Part shown: positions 57,242-64,000 of the stretch, one piece after another
How positions within the stretch are numbered: the first letter of the stretch is position 1
How the letters are laid out: every line of letters starts with the position of its first letter
DNA from: Mycobacterium shigaense
GTDB taxonomy: Bacteria; Actinomycetota; Actinomycetes; Mycobacteriales; Mycobacteriaceae
Length of the DNA stretch: 64,000 nucleotides
Assembly: GCF_002356315.1 (NCBI RefSeq)
Contig: NZ_AP018164.1
Coordinates: 1,798,001-1,862,000 of the forward strand
Direction: 5' to 3'
Notes under the pieces: generated by a model
Database searches by the model: none
Told to the model about the DNA's origin: nothing
What the model saw: the letters and a program-made list of their open reading frames with translations, nothing else
Position numbers and translations under genes: made by a program

Positions 57242-58774
57242 ATGCCTCAGGTGATCGAAATTCCGCGCGACCACAACCCGTTCGACACGACGGGCGTATC
57301 CCGCGACACCGATGGCATCCCGCGCTATGACGAGTTACCGGCCACGCTGCTGGACATGCTGGCCTGCCACGTCGCCAGCCACCCGGACGACGAGGCTGTG
57401 GTGGAGGTCGGCGCCGGCCGGTTGACCTACCGGCAGCTGTGGGACCGCGCGTCGCGCATCGCCGGTGGCCTGTGCGCGGCCGGCGTGGGCCCCGGCGACC
57501 GCGTCGCGGTCCGCCACCCCGCGGGCATCGACTGGGCGCTGGCCTTCTGGGGGACGGTGATGGCGGGCGGCATTGCGGTGGCGGTCAATACGCGCTCGGC
57601 GCAGCCCGAGGTCGATTTCGTGCTGGCCGATTCCGGGACCCGGGTAGACCTGGCCGCCCACGTACCGCTGCCCGACGGCCCACCGTATGTGAGCGAACGG
57701 ATCGACGGCGCCGACACGGCCGCCCTGTTCTACACCTCGGGTACCACCGGTCACCCCAAGGGAGTGCCGACCACCCATCGGGCCTTCCTCACCAACACCG
57801 AGAACGCGGTGCGGTGCGGCGGAATGCCCGCTAATGTCGGCGCGGAATTTCGCACGCTCGTATCTGTGCCGCTGTTTCACGTAACCGGTTGCAACACGCA
57901 GCTTCTGGTGGCCACCAGGCTCGGTGGGGCCGCGGTGATCCTGCCGGCGCTGAACCTCGAGGAGTTGATCGCCACGTTGAGAACCGAACGCATCTCGCAG
58001 CTGGTGACGGTTCCAGCGATCTATTCACTGATTTTGCGGCACAAGGGCTTTGCGACCGCCGACGTCTCCGGCGTCCGTTGGGTCGGGTACGGCGGTGCGC
58101 CCATCGCCCCGTCGCTGGTTCGCTCGGTGAAGGAGGCGTTCGGCGGTGCGACCGCGTTCAACGGATACGGCATGACCGAGTCGGCCTCCCTGATGACCGT
58201 GCTGCCGGATCGGGACGCGGTCGGGCACGCCGACTCCGTCGGCTACGCGGTGCCTTCGGTGGATCTCGGCGTGGTCCCCGGCGGGGACGATCCCACCGTC
58301 GGCGAACTGGTGGCGCGCGGGGCCAACCTGACCGCCGGATACTGGAACCGGCCGGAGGCCTCGAGGGCGACCTTCGCGGACGGCTGGCTGCGCACCGGGG
58401 ACGTCGTTCGCGTCGACGCCGCGGGCCGGGTGCACATCGTCGACCGGCTGAAGGACATCATCAACCGCGGCGGCGAGAACATCTCCAGCGTCGAGGTCGA
58501 GGCGGTGCTGCTGGATGCGCCCAACGTCGCGGACGCGTGCGTGCTGGCGGTGCCCGACGACGTGATGGGCGAAAAGGTCGGCGCCGTGCTGTTCGGTGCC
58601 GAAGCGCGGATCGACGTCGCGGCCGTCCTCGAGCACTGCCGCGGCCAGCTCGCGGACTACAAGGTTCCGCAGTACGTCACGGTGGTGCCGGATGCGTTGC
58701 CGCGCAACGCCGGCGGCAAGTTACTCAAGGCCAAGCTGCGCGCCGAGGTGCAGTGGGGCGCCGCGCTGCGATGA
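57242..58774 (+). CDS. Acyl-CoA synthetase (FadD-type, class I adenylate-forming enzyme)
   Basis: A 510-residue ATP-dependent fatty-acyl/carboxylate-CoA ligase. The P-loop LFYTSGTTGHPKGVPTTH is at residues ~161-178, the substrate/AMP motif FNGYGMTESASL near 310, the hinge LRTGDVVRVDAAGRVHIVDRLKD (key D and R) near 385-405, and the catalytic Lys in NAGGKLLKAKLR near the C-terminus. ATG at 57242. Its stop overlaps the start of the acyl-CoA carboxylase (ATGA), so activation and carboxylation of an acyl group are coupled in expression. The acid substrate is unknown. Confidence 0.93.
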   Translation: MPQVIEIPRDHNPFDTTGVSRDTDGIPRYDELPATLLDMLACHVASHPDDEAVVEVGAGRLTYRQLWDRASRIAGGLCAAGVGPGDRVAVRHPAGIDWALAFWGTVMAGGIAVAVNTRSAQPEVDFVLADSGTRVDLAAHVPLPDGPPYVSERIDGADTAALFYTSGTTGHPKGVPTTHRAFLTNTENAVRCGGMPANVGAEFRTLVSVPLFHVTGCNTQLLVATRLGGAAVILPALNLEELIATLRTERISQLVTVPAIYSLILRHKGFATADVSGVRWVGYGGAPIAPSLVRSVKEAFGGATAFNGYGMTESASLMTVLPDRDAVGHADSVGYAVPSVDLGVVPGGDDPTVGELVARGANLTAGYWNRPEASRATFADGWLRTGDVVRVDAAGRVHIVDRLKDIINRGGENISSVEVEAVLLDAPNVADACVLAVPDDVMGEKVGAVLFGAEARIDVAAVLEHCRGQLADYKVPQYVTVVPDALPRNAGGKLLKAKLRAEVQWGAALR

Positions 58775-61700
58775 ACGTGACCCTGCTGATCGCCAACCGC
58801 GGCGAGATCGCGCTCCGGATCATCCGCACGGCTACCGAACTCGGGATGAAAACGGTCGCGGTGTACGCCGAGGACGATGCCGACAGCCCGCACGTGCACG
58901 CGGCCGACGAAGCGATCGGCCTGCCGGGGGCCGGCCCGGTAGCCTACCTCGACCAGGCGGCGATGCTGGCGGCGGCCAAGAGCGCCGCGGCCGCAATGAT
59001 TCACCCGGGATACGGATTCCTTTCCGAGAACGCCGAATTCGCCGGCGCCTGCGCCGCCGCCGGATACACCTTCGTCGGGCCGGCCGCCGACGTGCTCGAA
59101 ACGGTCGGCAACAAGTCCGCGGCCCGCGCGGCCGCGGTGGCCGCCGGGGCGCCGGTGTTGCCCTCCACCGACGGCCCGAGCAGCGTCGCGGACGTACATG
59201 CGTTCTTCGCCACGCACGACGGCCCGATCATGATCAAGGCGCTCGCCGGCGGAGGCGGCCGCGGCATGCGACGCGTGGACAGCGCCGATCAGATCGACGC
59301 CGCATACCGCCAGTGCGCCGCCGAGGCCCAACTGGGATTCGGCGACGGGGCGGTGTTCGCCGAGGCCGTGCTCGACGACGCCCGCCACATCGAGGTGCAG
59401 ATCATCGCCGGGCCGGCCGGGCCGCGGACGCACGCACTCGCGCTCGGGGACCGCGACTGCAGCGTCCAGCGCCGCTACCAAAAGCTCGTCGAAATAGCGC
59501 CCGCACAAGCGCTTTCGGACACGTTACGGCGCGAACTGCATCAGGCCGCGGCGCGGCTGTGCGCCCGGGTCGGCCTGTGCGGCCTGGCCACCGTCGAGTT
59601 CCTGGTACTCGGCGATACCTACGTTTTCATCGAGGTCAACCCGCGAATCCAGGTCGAGCACACGATCACCGAAGAGGTGACCGGCGTCGACCTGATCGCC
59701 GTGCAGCTCGCCGTTGCCGGCGGCTCGTCCTACTACCAGCTGGGCCTGCCGGCCGGGATCGCTTCCGACGGCGACGAAGTCATCGGCGAGCCCGCTGCGC
59801 GGCGCGGGATCGCTATCCAGGCCCGGGTGAATGCGGAGACCTTCGCCGCCGACGGGTCGGTCGTACCGGCGGCGGGCACGTTGACGATGTTCTCGCCACC
59901 GGGTGGGCCGGGAGTGCGGGTCGACACCTACGGCAAGCCCGGCCTGGCCGTCGGCGCGCGATACGACTCGCTGCTGGCCAAGGTCATCACGCATGTGCAC
60001 GGGACGTCGCTGCCGGCGGCATTGCGCAAGACCCGGACCGCCCTGGCCGAATTCGCCATCGAAGGGGTGCGCACCAACATCGGGATGCTACGAGAGCTGT
60101 TGTCCGACAGTGCATTCGAGTCTGGTTTCGTGACGACTGGGTATCTCGACGAGAAGCTTCCCGCGCTGGCCGCCGCGGCCCTGGCGCACGGGCATGACGT
60201 ACGGGCGGCCGCCGTCGAGCTCCATCCGGGCGAGGAGGCGCTGCGGGCGCAGCTGGCCGGCACGGTGGTGGAGGTGGCGCCCGCCGGCGACGAGTTCGGT
60301 GCGGGCGGCCAGCTGGTGGTGCTCGAGGCGATGAAGATGCAGCACGTGGTGGTGGCGCCGGCCGCGCTGCGCACGGTTCGCAACCTGGTAACCGTCGGCC
60401 AGGTCGTCGGGACCGGGGATCCGCTGCTGGTGTTCACCCGGACCGGCGCCGGCGCGGATCGCGAAGCATCATCTGCCGCAGTCGATCTCGACCAATCGCG
60501 GCCCGACCTCGACGAAGTCGACCGGCGTCACCTGCTGACCCGCGACGAGGGCCGGGCGGCAGCGGTGGCCAAGCGGCACGACCGGGGGCGTCGCACCGCC
60601 CGGGAGAACATCGCCGATCTGGTCGACGCCGGGAGCTTCGTCGAGTACGGCGCGCTGGCTATCGCCGCGCAACGCAGCCGCCGTTCCGAGGCGGATCTGA
60701 TCGCCAACACCCCGGCCGACGGGCTGGTGGCCGGACTGGCGACCATCGGCGCGGACCGCTTCGGGCCCGCGGCCGCCCAGGCGGTGGTGGTGTCCTACGA
60801 CTACACCGTGCTGGCCGGAACGCAGGGCACGCGCAACCACGCCAAGACGGACCGGGTCTTCGACCTGGCCGGCCGAAAAGGGTTGCCGGTGGTGCTGTTT
60901 GCCGAGGGCGGCGGGGGACGGCCGGGCGACACCGACGTCGGCGGGGCCGCGGGCCTGGACGTGCCGACCTTCCGGGTGCTGGCCGCGCTGAGCGGCCGGG
61001 TGCCGCTGGTGTCAATCGTGTCCGGCCGCTGCTTCGCCGGCAACGCCGCGCTGGCCGGGGTCTGCGACGTGATCATCGCGACGCCCGACGCCAACATCGG
61101 AATGGGGGGGCCGGCGATGATCGAGGGCGGCGGCCTCGGGGTCTACCCGCCCGAAGCAATCGGGCCGATCGACGTGCAGCGCTACAACGGGGTGGTGCAC
61201 CTGGTCGCCCGCGACGAGGCGGACGCGGTCGCCCTGGCCAAGCGGTATCTGTCGTACTTCCAAGGCAGCGTCGGCAATTGGGAGGCGCCGGACCCCCGGC
61301 TGGCCCGGCATGTGGTGCCGCAGAACCGGCTGCGCGCCTACGACGTGCACCGCGCCATCGAGTCGATCGTCGATGTCGGCTCGGTCCTCGAGCTGCGACC
61401 CGACTACGGCGTGGGCATCGTCACCGCGCTCGTCCGGGTCGAGGGAGTCCCGTACGGGTTGCTGGCCAACAGCAGCCACCACCTCGGTGGCGCGATCGAC
61501 GCCGAAGCGGCGGACAAGGCAGGCGACTTCCTGGCGCTGTGCGAATCGTTCCGGTTGCCGGTGATCTCGCTGTGCGACACCCCGGGGTTCATGGTCGGAC
61601 CGGAAGCCGAGAAGCAAGCCGCCGTGCGGCGGTTCGGCCGGATGTTCGTGCTCGGCGCGCGGCTGACCGTGCCGCTGGGAATGATCATCCTGCGCAAGGG

Positions 61701-61998
61701 ATATGGGCTGGGCGCAATGGCGATGGCCGGCGGCTCATTCCACGCGCCGCACTTCACCGTCGCGTGGCCGACCGGCGAGATCGGCGGCATGGGCCTGGAA
61801 GGCGCTGTGCGGCTTGGCTTCAGCAAGGAGCTGGCCGCCGCGGCCGATGAGCGGGAGCGTCAGCAGCTGTTCGAGCGCCTGGTGGCCGCGGCCTACGAAC
61901 ACGGCAAGGCGCTGCGCGCGGCCACGACGTTCGAACTCGACGATGTCATAGACCCCTCAGATTCCCGGGCCTGGATTACCAGGTTGCCGGGAATCTGA
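58771..61998 (+). CDS. Single-chain acyl-CoA carboxylase (biotin carboxylase, BCCP and carboxyltransferase fused)
   Basis: A 1075-residue protein holding all parts of an acyl-CoA carboxylase. Residues ~1-450 are biotin carboxylase (IANRGEIALRIIRTA; ATP-grasp loop KALAGGGGRGMR; EVNPRIQVEHTITEEVTG). A BCCP domain follows with the biotinylation motif LEAMKMQH (Lys522). Residues ~560-1075 are a two-lobed carboxyltransferase (NHAKTDRVFDLAGRKGLP; CDTPGFMVGPEAEKQA; GKALRAATTFELDDVIDP). A single-chain long-chain acyl-CoA carboxylase of just this kind has been described from M. avium subsp. paratuberculosis as a homohexamer. ATG at 58771 overlaps the ligase stop. The 3' end lies in a strong hairpin. 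Confidence 0.94.
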   Translation: MNVTLLIANRGEIALRIIRTATELGMKTVAVYAEDDADSPHVHAADEAIGLPGAGPVAYLDQAAMLAAAKSAAAAMIHPGYGFLSENAEFAGACAAAGYTFVGPAADVLETVGNKSAARAAAVAAGAPVLPSTDGPSSVADVHAFFATHDGPIMIKALAGGGGRGMRRVDSADQIDAAYRQCAAEAQLGFGDGAVFAEAVLDDARHIEVQIIAGPAGPRTHALALGDRDCSVQRRYQKLVEIAPAQALSDTLRRELHQAAARLCARVGLCGLATVEFLVLGDTYVFIEVNPRIQVEHTITEEVTGVDLIAVQLAVAGGSSYYQLGLPAGIASDGDEVIGEPAARRGIAIQARVNAETFAADGSVVPAAGTLTMFSPPGGPGVRVDTYGKPGLAVGARYDSLLAKVITHVHGTSLPAALRKTRTALAEFAIEGVRTNIGMLRELLSDSAFESGFVTTGYLDEKLPALAAAALAHGHDVRAAAVELHPGEEALRAQLAGTVVEVAPAGDEFGAGGQLVVLEAMKMQHVVVAPAALRTVRNLVTVGQVVGTGDPLLVFTRTGAGADREASSAAVDLDQSRPDLDEVDRRHLLTRDEGRAAAVAKRHDRGRRTARENIADLVDAGSFVEYGALAIAAQRSRRSEADLIANTPADGLVAGLATIGADRFGPAAAQAVVVSYDYTVLAGTQGTRNHAKTDRVFDLAGRKGLPVVLFAEGGGGRPGDTDVGGAAGLDVPTFRVLAALSGRVPLVSIVSGRCFAGNAALAGVCDVIIATPDANIGMGGPAMIEGGGLGVYPPEAIGPIDVQRYNGVVHLVARDEADAVALAKRYLSYFQGSVGNWEAPDPRLARHVVPQNRLRAYDVHRAIESIVDVGSVLELRPDYGVGIVTALVRVEGVPYGLLANSSHHLGGAIDAEAADKAGDFLALCESFRLPVISLCDTPGFMVGPEAEKQAAVRRFGRMFVLGARLTVPLGMIILRKGYGLGAMAMAGGSFHAPHFTVAWPTGEIGGMGLEGAVRLGFSKELAAAADERERQQLFERLVAAAYEHGKALRAATTFELDDVIDPSDSRAWITRLPGI

Positions 61999-62005
61999 GG
62001 GGTCT
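61950..62005. terminator. Strong bidirectional hairpin at the carboxylase 3' end
   Basis: A perfect 19-bp inverted repeat (61950-61968 and 61987-62005, AGACCCCTCAGATTCCCGG and complement) encloses 18 bases, in which CCTGG/CCAGG (61970-61974, 61979-61983) extends the stem. The right arm carries the stop codon of the carboxylase; the convergent secreted-protein gene ends 13 bases further on. It has no T tract. It is by far the most stable inverted repeat noticed between genes of the window. Confidence 0.75.
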
Positions 62006-62017
62006 GTCGAAGGGTTA

Positions 62018-62362
62018 TCAGGCGTGGCCGGAACCGCAGCCGACGCCCGGCAGACATCCGGTACCACCCGGAACGCCGCCCGGGCCCGCATTCTGCCCGC
62101 CGGAGCCGCAGCCGACGCCGGGCAGGCAGCCCTGGCCGCCCGGACCGCCACCGGGGCCCTGGTTCTGGCCGCCGGAGCCGCAGTTACCGTTGGCGTCGCA
62201 GCCGCCGCCGCCCGGGTCGTCCTTGAACACGACGTACGTGGCCGGACCTGTCTGCGCCGGGCCCATCGAAATGTCTGCCGCGGCCGCAGGAGCGGCGGCG
62301 ATAGCAGCGGCAACAGCCCCGGCAACAACTAGTGGTTTCATGAGGGTCAATTTCGCTAACAT
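62018..62362 (-). CDS. Secreted Gly/Cys-rich repeat protein (CX5C repeats)
   Basis: A ~114-residue exported protein. The signal peptide PLVVAGAVAAAIAAAPAAAA is followed by a short linker (DISMGPAQTGPATYVVFKDD) and a low-complexity domain with three Cys-x5-Cys units: CDANGNC, CLPGVGC, CLPGVGC. The last two lie in a 24-residue tandem repeat (GSGGQNxGPGGxPGGxG followed by CLPGVGC). ATG at 62362 is used; 62341 would still include the signal. It converges on the carboxylase with a hairpin between. No known family with function is recognised. Confidence 0.72.
   Translation of the reverse strand: MLAKLTLMKPLVVAGAVAAAIAAAPAAAADISMGPAQTGPATYVVFKDDPGGGGCDANGNCGSGGQNQGPGGGPGGQGCLPGVGCGSGGQNAGPGGVPGGTGCLPGVGCGSGHA
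62030..62200. repeat. 72-bp tandem repeat inside the CX5C protein gene
   Basis: Units at 62030-62101 and 62102-62173 begin GGAACCGCAGCC and GGAGCCGCAGCC; a degenerate third begins at 62174 (GGAGCCGCAG). Each full unit codes for 24 residues. Differences between the units include synonymous and a few amino acid changes. Confidence 0.85.
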
Positions 62363-62473
62363 GCGACTCGCATACCACGCAGACACGTGTACAAAACATC
62401 GTGAGCAAAATTGGGCGCATGAGTCCGCCGCCGGCGGAACCCGGTCGCCGAACACGACAGAAGGCATAGCGAC

Positions 62474-63256
62474 ATGACTTCACTGGATCTGACCGGACGC
62501 ACCGCAATCGTCACCGGGGCCTCGCGCGGAATCGGCCTGGCGATCGCCCAACAGCTGGCGGCCGCCGGCGCCGGCGTGGTCCTCACCGCCCGCAAGCAAG
62601 AAGCAGCCGATGAGGCCGCCGCGCAGGTCGACGGCAATGCCCTCGGCGTCGGCGCGCATGCGGTCGACGAGGACGCCGCGCGGCGCTGCGTCGAGCTGAC
62701 GCTGGACCGGTTCGGCAGCATCGACATCCTGGTGAACAACGCGGGCACCAACCCGGCCTACGGCCCGCTGATCGACCAGGACCACGCCCGATTCAGCAAA
62801 ATCTTCGACGTCAACCTGTGGGCTCCGCTGCTGTGGACCTCGCTCGCGGTGAAGTCGTGGATGGGCGAGCACGGCGGCTCGATCGTCAACACCGCGTCCA
62901 TCGGCGGCATGCATCAGTCCCCGGCGATGGGCATGTACAACGCCACCAAGGCGGCACTCATCCACGTCACCAAGCAGCTGGCGCTGGAACTGTCACCGCG
63001 GGTGCGGGTCAACGCGATCTGCCCGGGCGTCGTGCGCACCCGGCTCGCCGAAGCGCTGTGGAAGGACCACGAAGACCCGCTGGCCTCGACGATCGCGCTC
63101 GGCCGCATCGGCGAGCCCATCGACGTCGCCCAGGCGGTCGTCTTTCTGGCCTCCGACGCGGCCAGCTGGATCACCGGCGACACGATGGTGATCGACGGCG
63201 GTCTGTTGCTGGGCGCAGCGCAGGGCTTTCAGTCCACGCCGGATGGCGCGCAATGA
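62474..63256 (+). CDS. Short-chain dehydrogenase/reductase (FabG-like; Rv2766c homologue)
   Basis: A 260-residue NAD(P)-dependent SDR. The nucleotide motif TGASRGIGLAIAQQLA near residue 15, NNAGTNPAYG near 90, and the catalytic Ser in NTASIGG and Tyr-x-x-x-Lys as MYNATKAALIHVTKQLA (Tyr and Lys four apart) are all there; the C-terminal end DAASWITGDTMVIDGGLLLG is typical of FabG-type reductases. ATG at 62474. The stop overlaps the next ATG (ATGA), so it is coupled to the acyl-CoA dehydrogenase. Substrate probably a 3-oxoacyl or steroid compound. Confidence 0.92.
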   Translation: MTSLDLTGRTAIVTGASRGIGLAIAQQLAAAGAGVVLTARKQEAADEAAAQVDGNALGVGAHAVDEDAARRCVELTLDRFGSIDILVNNAGTNPAYGPLIDQDHARFSKIFDVNLWAPLLWTSLAVKSWMGEHGGSIVNTASIGGMHQSPAMGMYNATKAALIHVTKQLALELSPRVRVNAICPGVVRTRLAEALWKDHEDPLASTIALGRIGEPIDVAQAVVFLASDAASWITGDTMVIDGGLLLGAAQGFQSTPDGAQ

Positions 63257-64000
63257 GTTCCGCGGACTTCTCCGCAGACCTGAACGCGCGGGTGCAAAAA
63301 CTGCTCGACGAGCACGACCCCACTGCCAGCGACCCACGGGAATTCCTTGGCGCGCAATATGATGCGGGCCTGGCGTGGGTGCACCTACCCGAGGGCTTCG
63401 GCGGCCTGGGCCTGCCCCGCAAGGCCCAGGAACTCGTCGACACGCGGCTGGCCGCCGCCGGCGCGCCGGTGGGCGGCACCCCGAAGAACTACATCGGCAT
63501 GGGCATGGCGGCGCCGACGATCGCGGCGTTCGGCACCGACGAACAGAAGCGAAAGTTCCTGCGCCCGTTGTTCACCGGCGAGCAAATCTATTGCCAGCTG
63601 TTCAGCGAGCCCGGTGCCGGATCGGACCTGGCCGGGGTGTCCACCCGCGCGGTACGCGACGGTGACGACTGGATCGTCAACGGGCAGAAGGTGTGGACGT
63701 CGCAGGCCCAGCACGCGCAGATGGCCATCCTGGTCACCCGCACCGATCCGACGGTGCCCAAACACGCCGGCCTGACGTACTTCCTGTGCGACGTGACCCA
63801 GCCCGGTGTCGAGATCCGGCCGTTGCGCCAGATCACCGGCGAGGCGGAGTTCAACGAGGTGTTTCTGACCGATGCGCGGGTGCCCGACGCGAATCGGCTC
63901 GGCCCCGAGGGCGGCGGCTGGCGGGTGGCGACCACCACGCTCAACAACGAGCGGGTCGCGATCGGCTCGCGCTCGGGTGTACCCCGCGAAAGCGGTCATA
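63253..64000 (+). CDS. Acyl-CoA dehydrogenase, N-terminal part (3' truncated by window edge)
   Basis: The first 249 residues of an acyl-CoA dehydrogenase open to the window end. Visible parts are LAWVHLPEGFGGLGLPRKAQELV, GMGMAAPTIAAFGTDEQKRKFLRPLFTGEQ, YCQLFSEPGAGSDLAGVSTRAVRDGDDWIVNGQKVWTS (key FAD-binding segment) and EVFLTDARVPDANRLGPEGGGW. The next conserved part would be the catalytic region, beyond the window. ATG at 63253 overlaps the SDR stop. It probably works with the SDR in beta-oxidation or a related acyl/steroid pathway. Confidence 0.92.
   Translation, partial: MSSADFSADLNARVQKLLDEHDPTASDPREFLGAQYDAGLAWVHLPEGFGGLGLPRKAQELVDTRLAAAGAPVGGTPKNYIGMGMAAPTIAAFGTDEQKRKFLRPLFTGEQIYCQLFSEPGAGSDLAGVSTRAVRDGDDWIVNGQKVWTSQAQHAQMAILVTRTDPTVPKHAGLTYFLCDVTQPGVEIRPLRQITGEAEFNEVFLTDARVPDANRLGPEGGGWRVATTTLNNERVAIGSRSGVPRESGH

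Noticed and set aside
57889-58770. Extension of the carboxylase frame upstream into the ligase gene
   Set aside because: The extra ~290 residues are Arg-rich off-frame ligase sequence; the conserved biotin carboxylase start is at 58771.

Overview
The window is chromosomal DNA of very high G+C content (GTG starts are frequent, genes are packed with ATGA/GTGA overlaps) from a slow-growing Mycobacterium, most likely of the M. avium complex. Gene content and order follow, in reverse orientation, the M. tuberculosis stretch from mapB (Rv2861c) down to about Rv2766c, but with several blocks missing or replaced. The species call is inference from gene order and product sequence, not from a database search.

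Layout. 1-8653: end of mapB, cobyric acid synthase, a degenerate alpha/beta-hydrolase, a class I amidotransferase, an alkaline-phosphatase-type phosphodiesterase, then a nickel/cobalt permease (nicT) divergent from a Fur-family regulator across a Nur-box-like palindrome, mycothione reductase and a lipase-like hydrolase. 8763-15805: mqo, a GNAT protein, a fused ChlI/ChlD chelatase, cobO, cobB and cysG, forming a tetrapyrrole/cobalamin operon. 15828-19244: efpA and proS. 19303-27013: a ferritin-like/lipoprotein pair on the minus strand, then the translation operon rimP-nusA-ylxR-infB-rbfA-cnpB. 27020-31880: secreted and membrane proteins, echA16, a DUF1802 gene preceded by a tiny coupled ORF, a CocE-type hydrolase and a DUF3558 protein. 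32029-34582: pptH-pptT-truB, in which a phosphopantetheinyl hydrolase and the transferase it opposes are translationally coupled. 34587-44197: SHOCT protein, ltp1, fadE21, mntR/sirR, ribF, rpsO, a long structured pnp leader, gpsI and pepR. 44202-49057: nitronate monooxygenase, a complete Tat-lipoprotein class A beta-lactamase, ald with its divergent regulator aldR, a GNAT/TetR pair. 49151-53438: a Rieske oxygenase coupled to a DapB-like dehydrogenase, a DUF732 protein, dapB, a membrane protein and a flavodoxin-like protein. 53440-54556: an intact IS481-family element. 54558-64000: a membrane protein, a DUF222/HNH (13E12-type) protein, a thioesterase, an acyl-CoA ligase coupled to a single-chain acyl-CoA carboxylase, a Cys/Gly-repeat secreted protein, an SDR and a truncated acyl-CoA dehydrogenase.

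Themes. Metal and corrin metabolism (nicT, Nur-like regulator, ChlID chelatase, cobQ/cobO/cobB/cysG) dominate the first quarter; core translation and RNA metabolism the middle; lipid/acyl-CoA metabolism the last part. The least described items are the Nur-like nickel switch, the Rieske/DapB-like pair, the CX5C repeat protein, the small coupled ORF before DUF1802, and the regulatory design of the IS element (ribosome-binding-site hairpin, and a stop codon supplied by the target CTAG).
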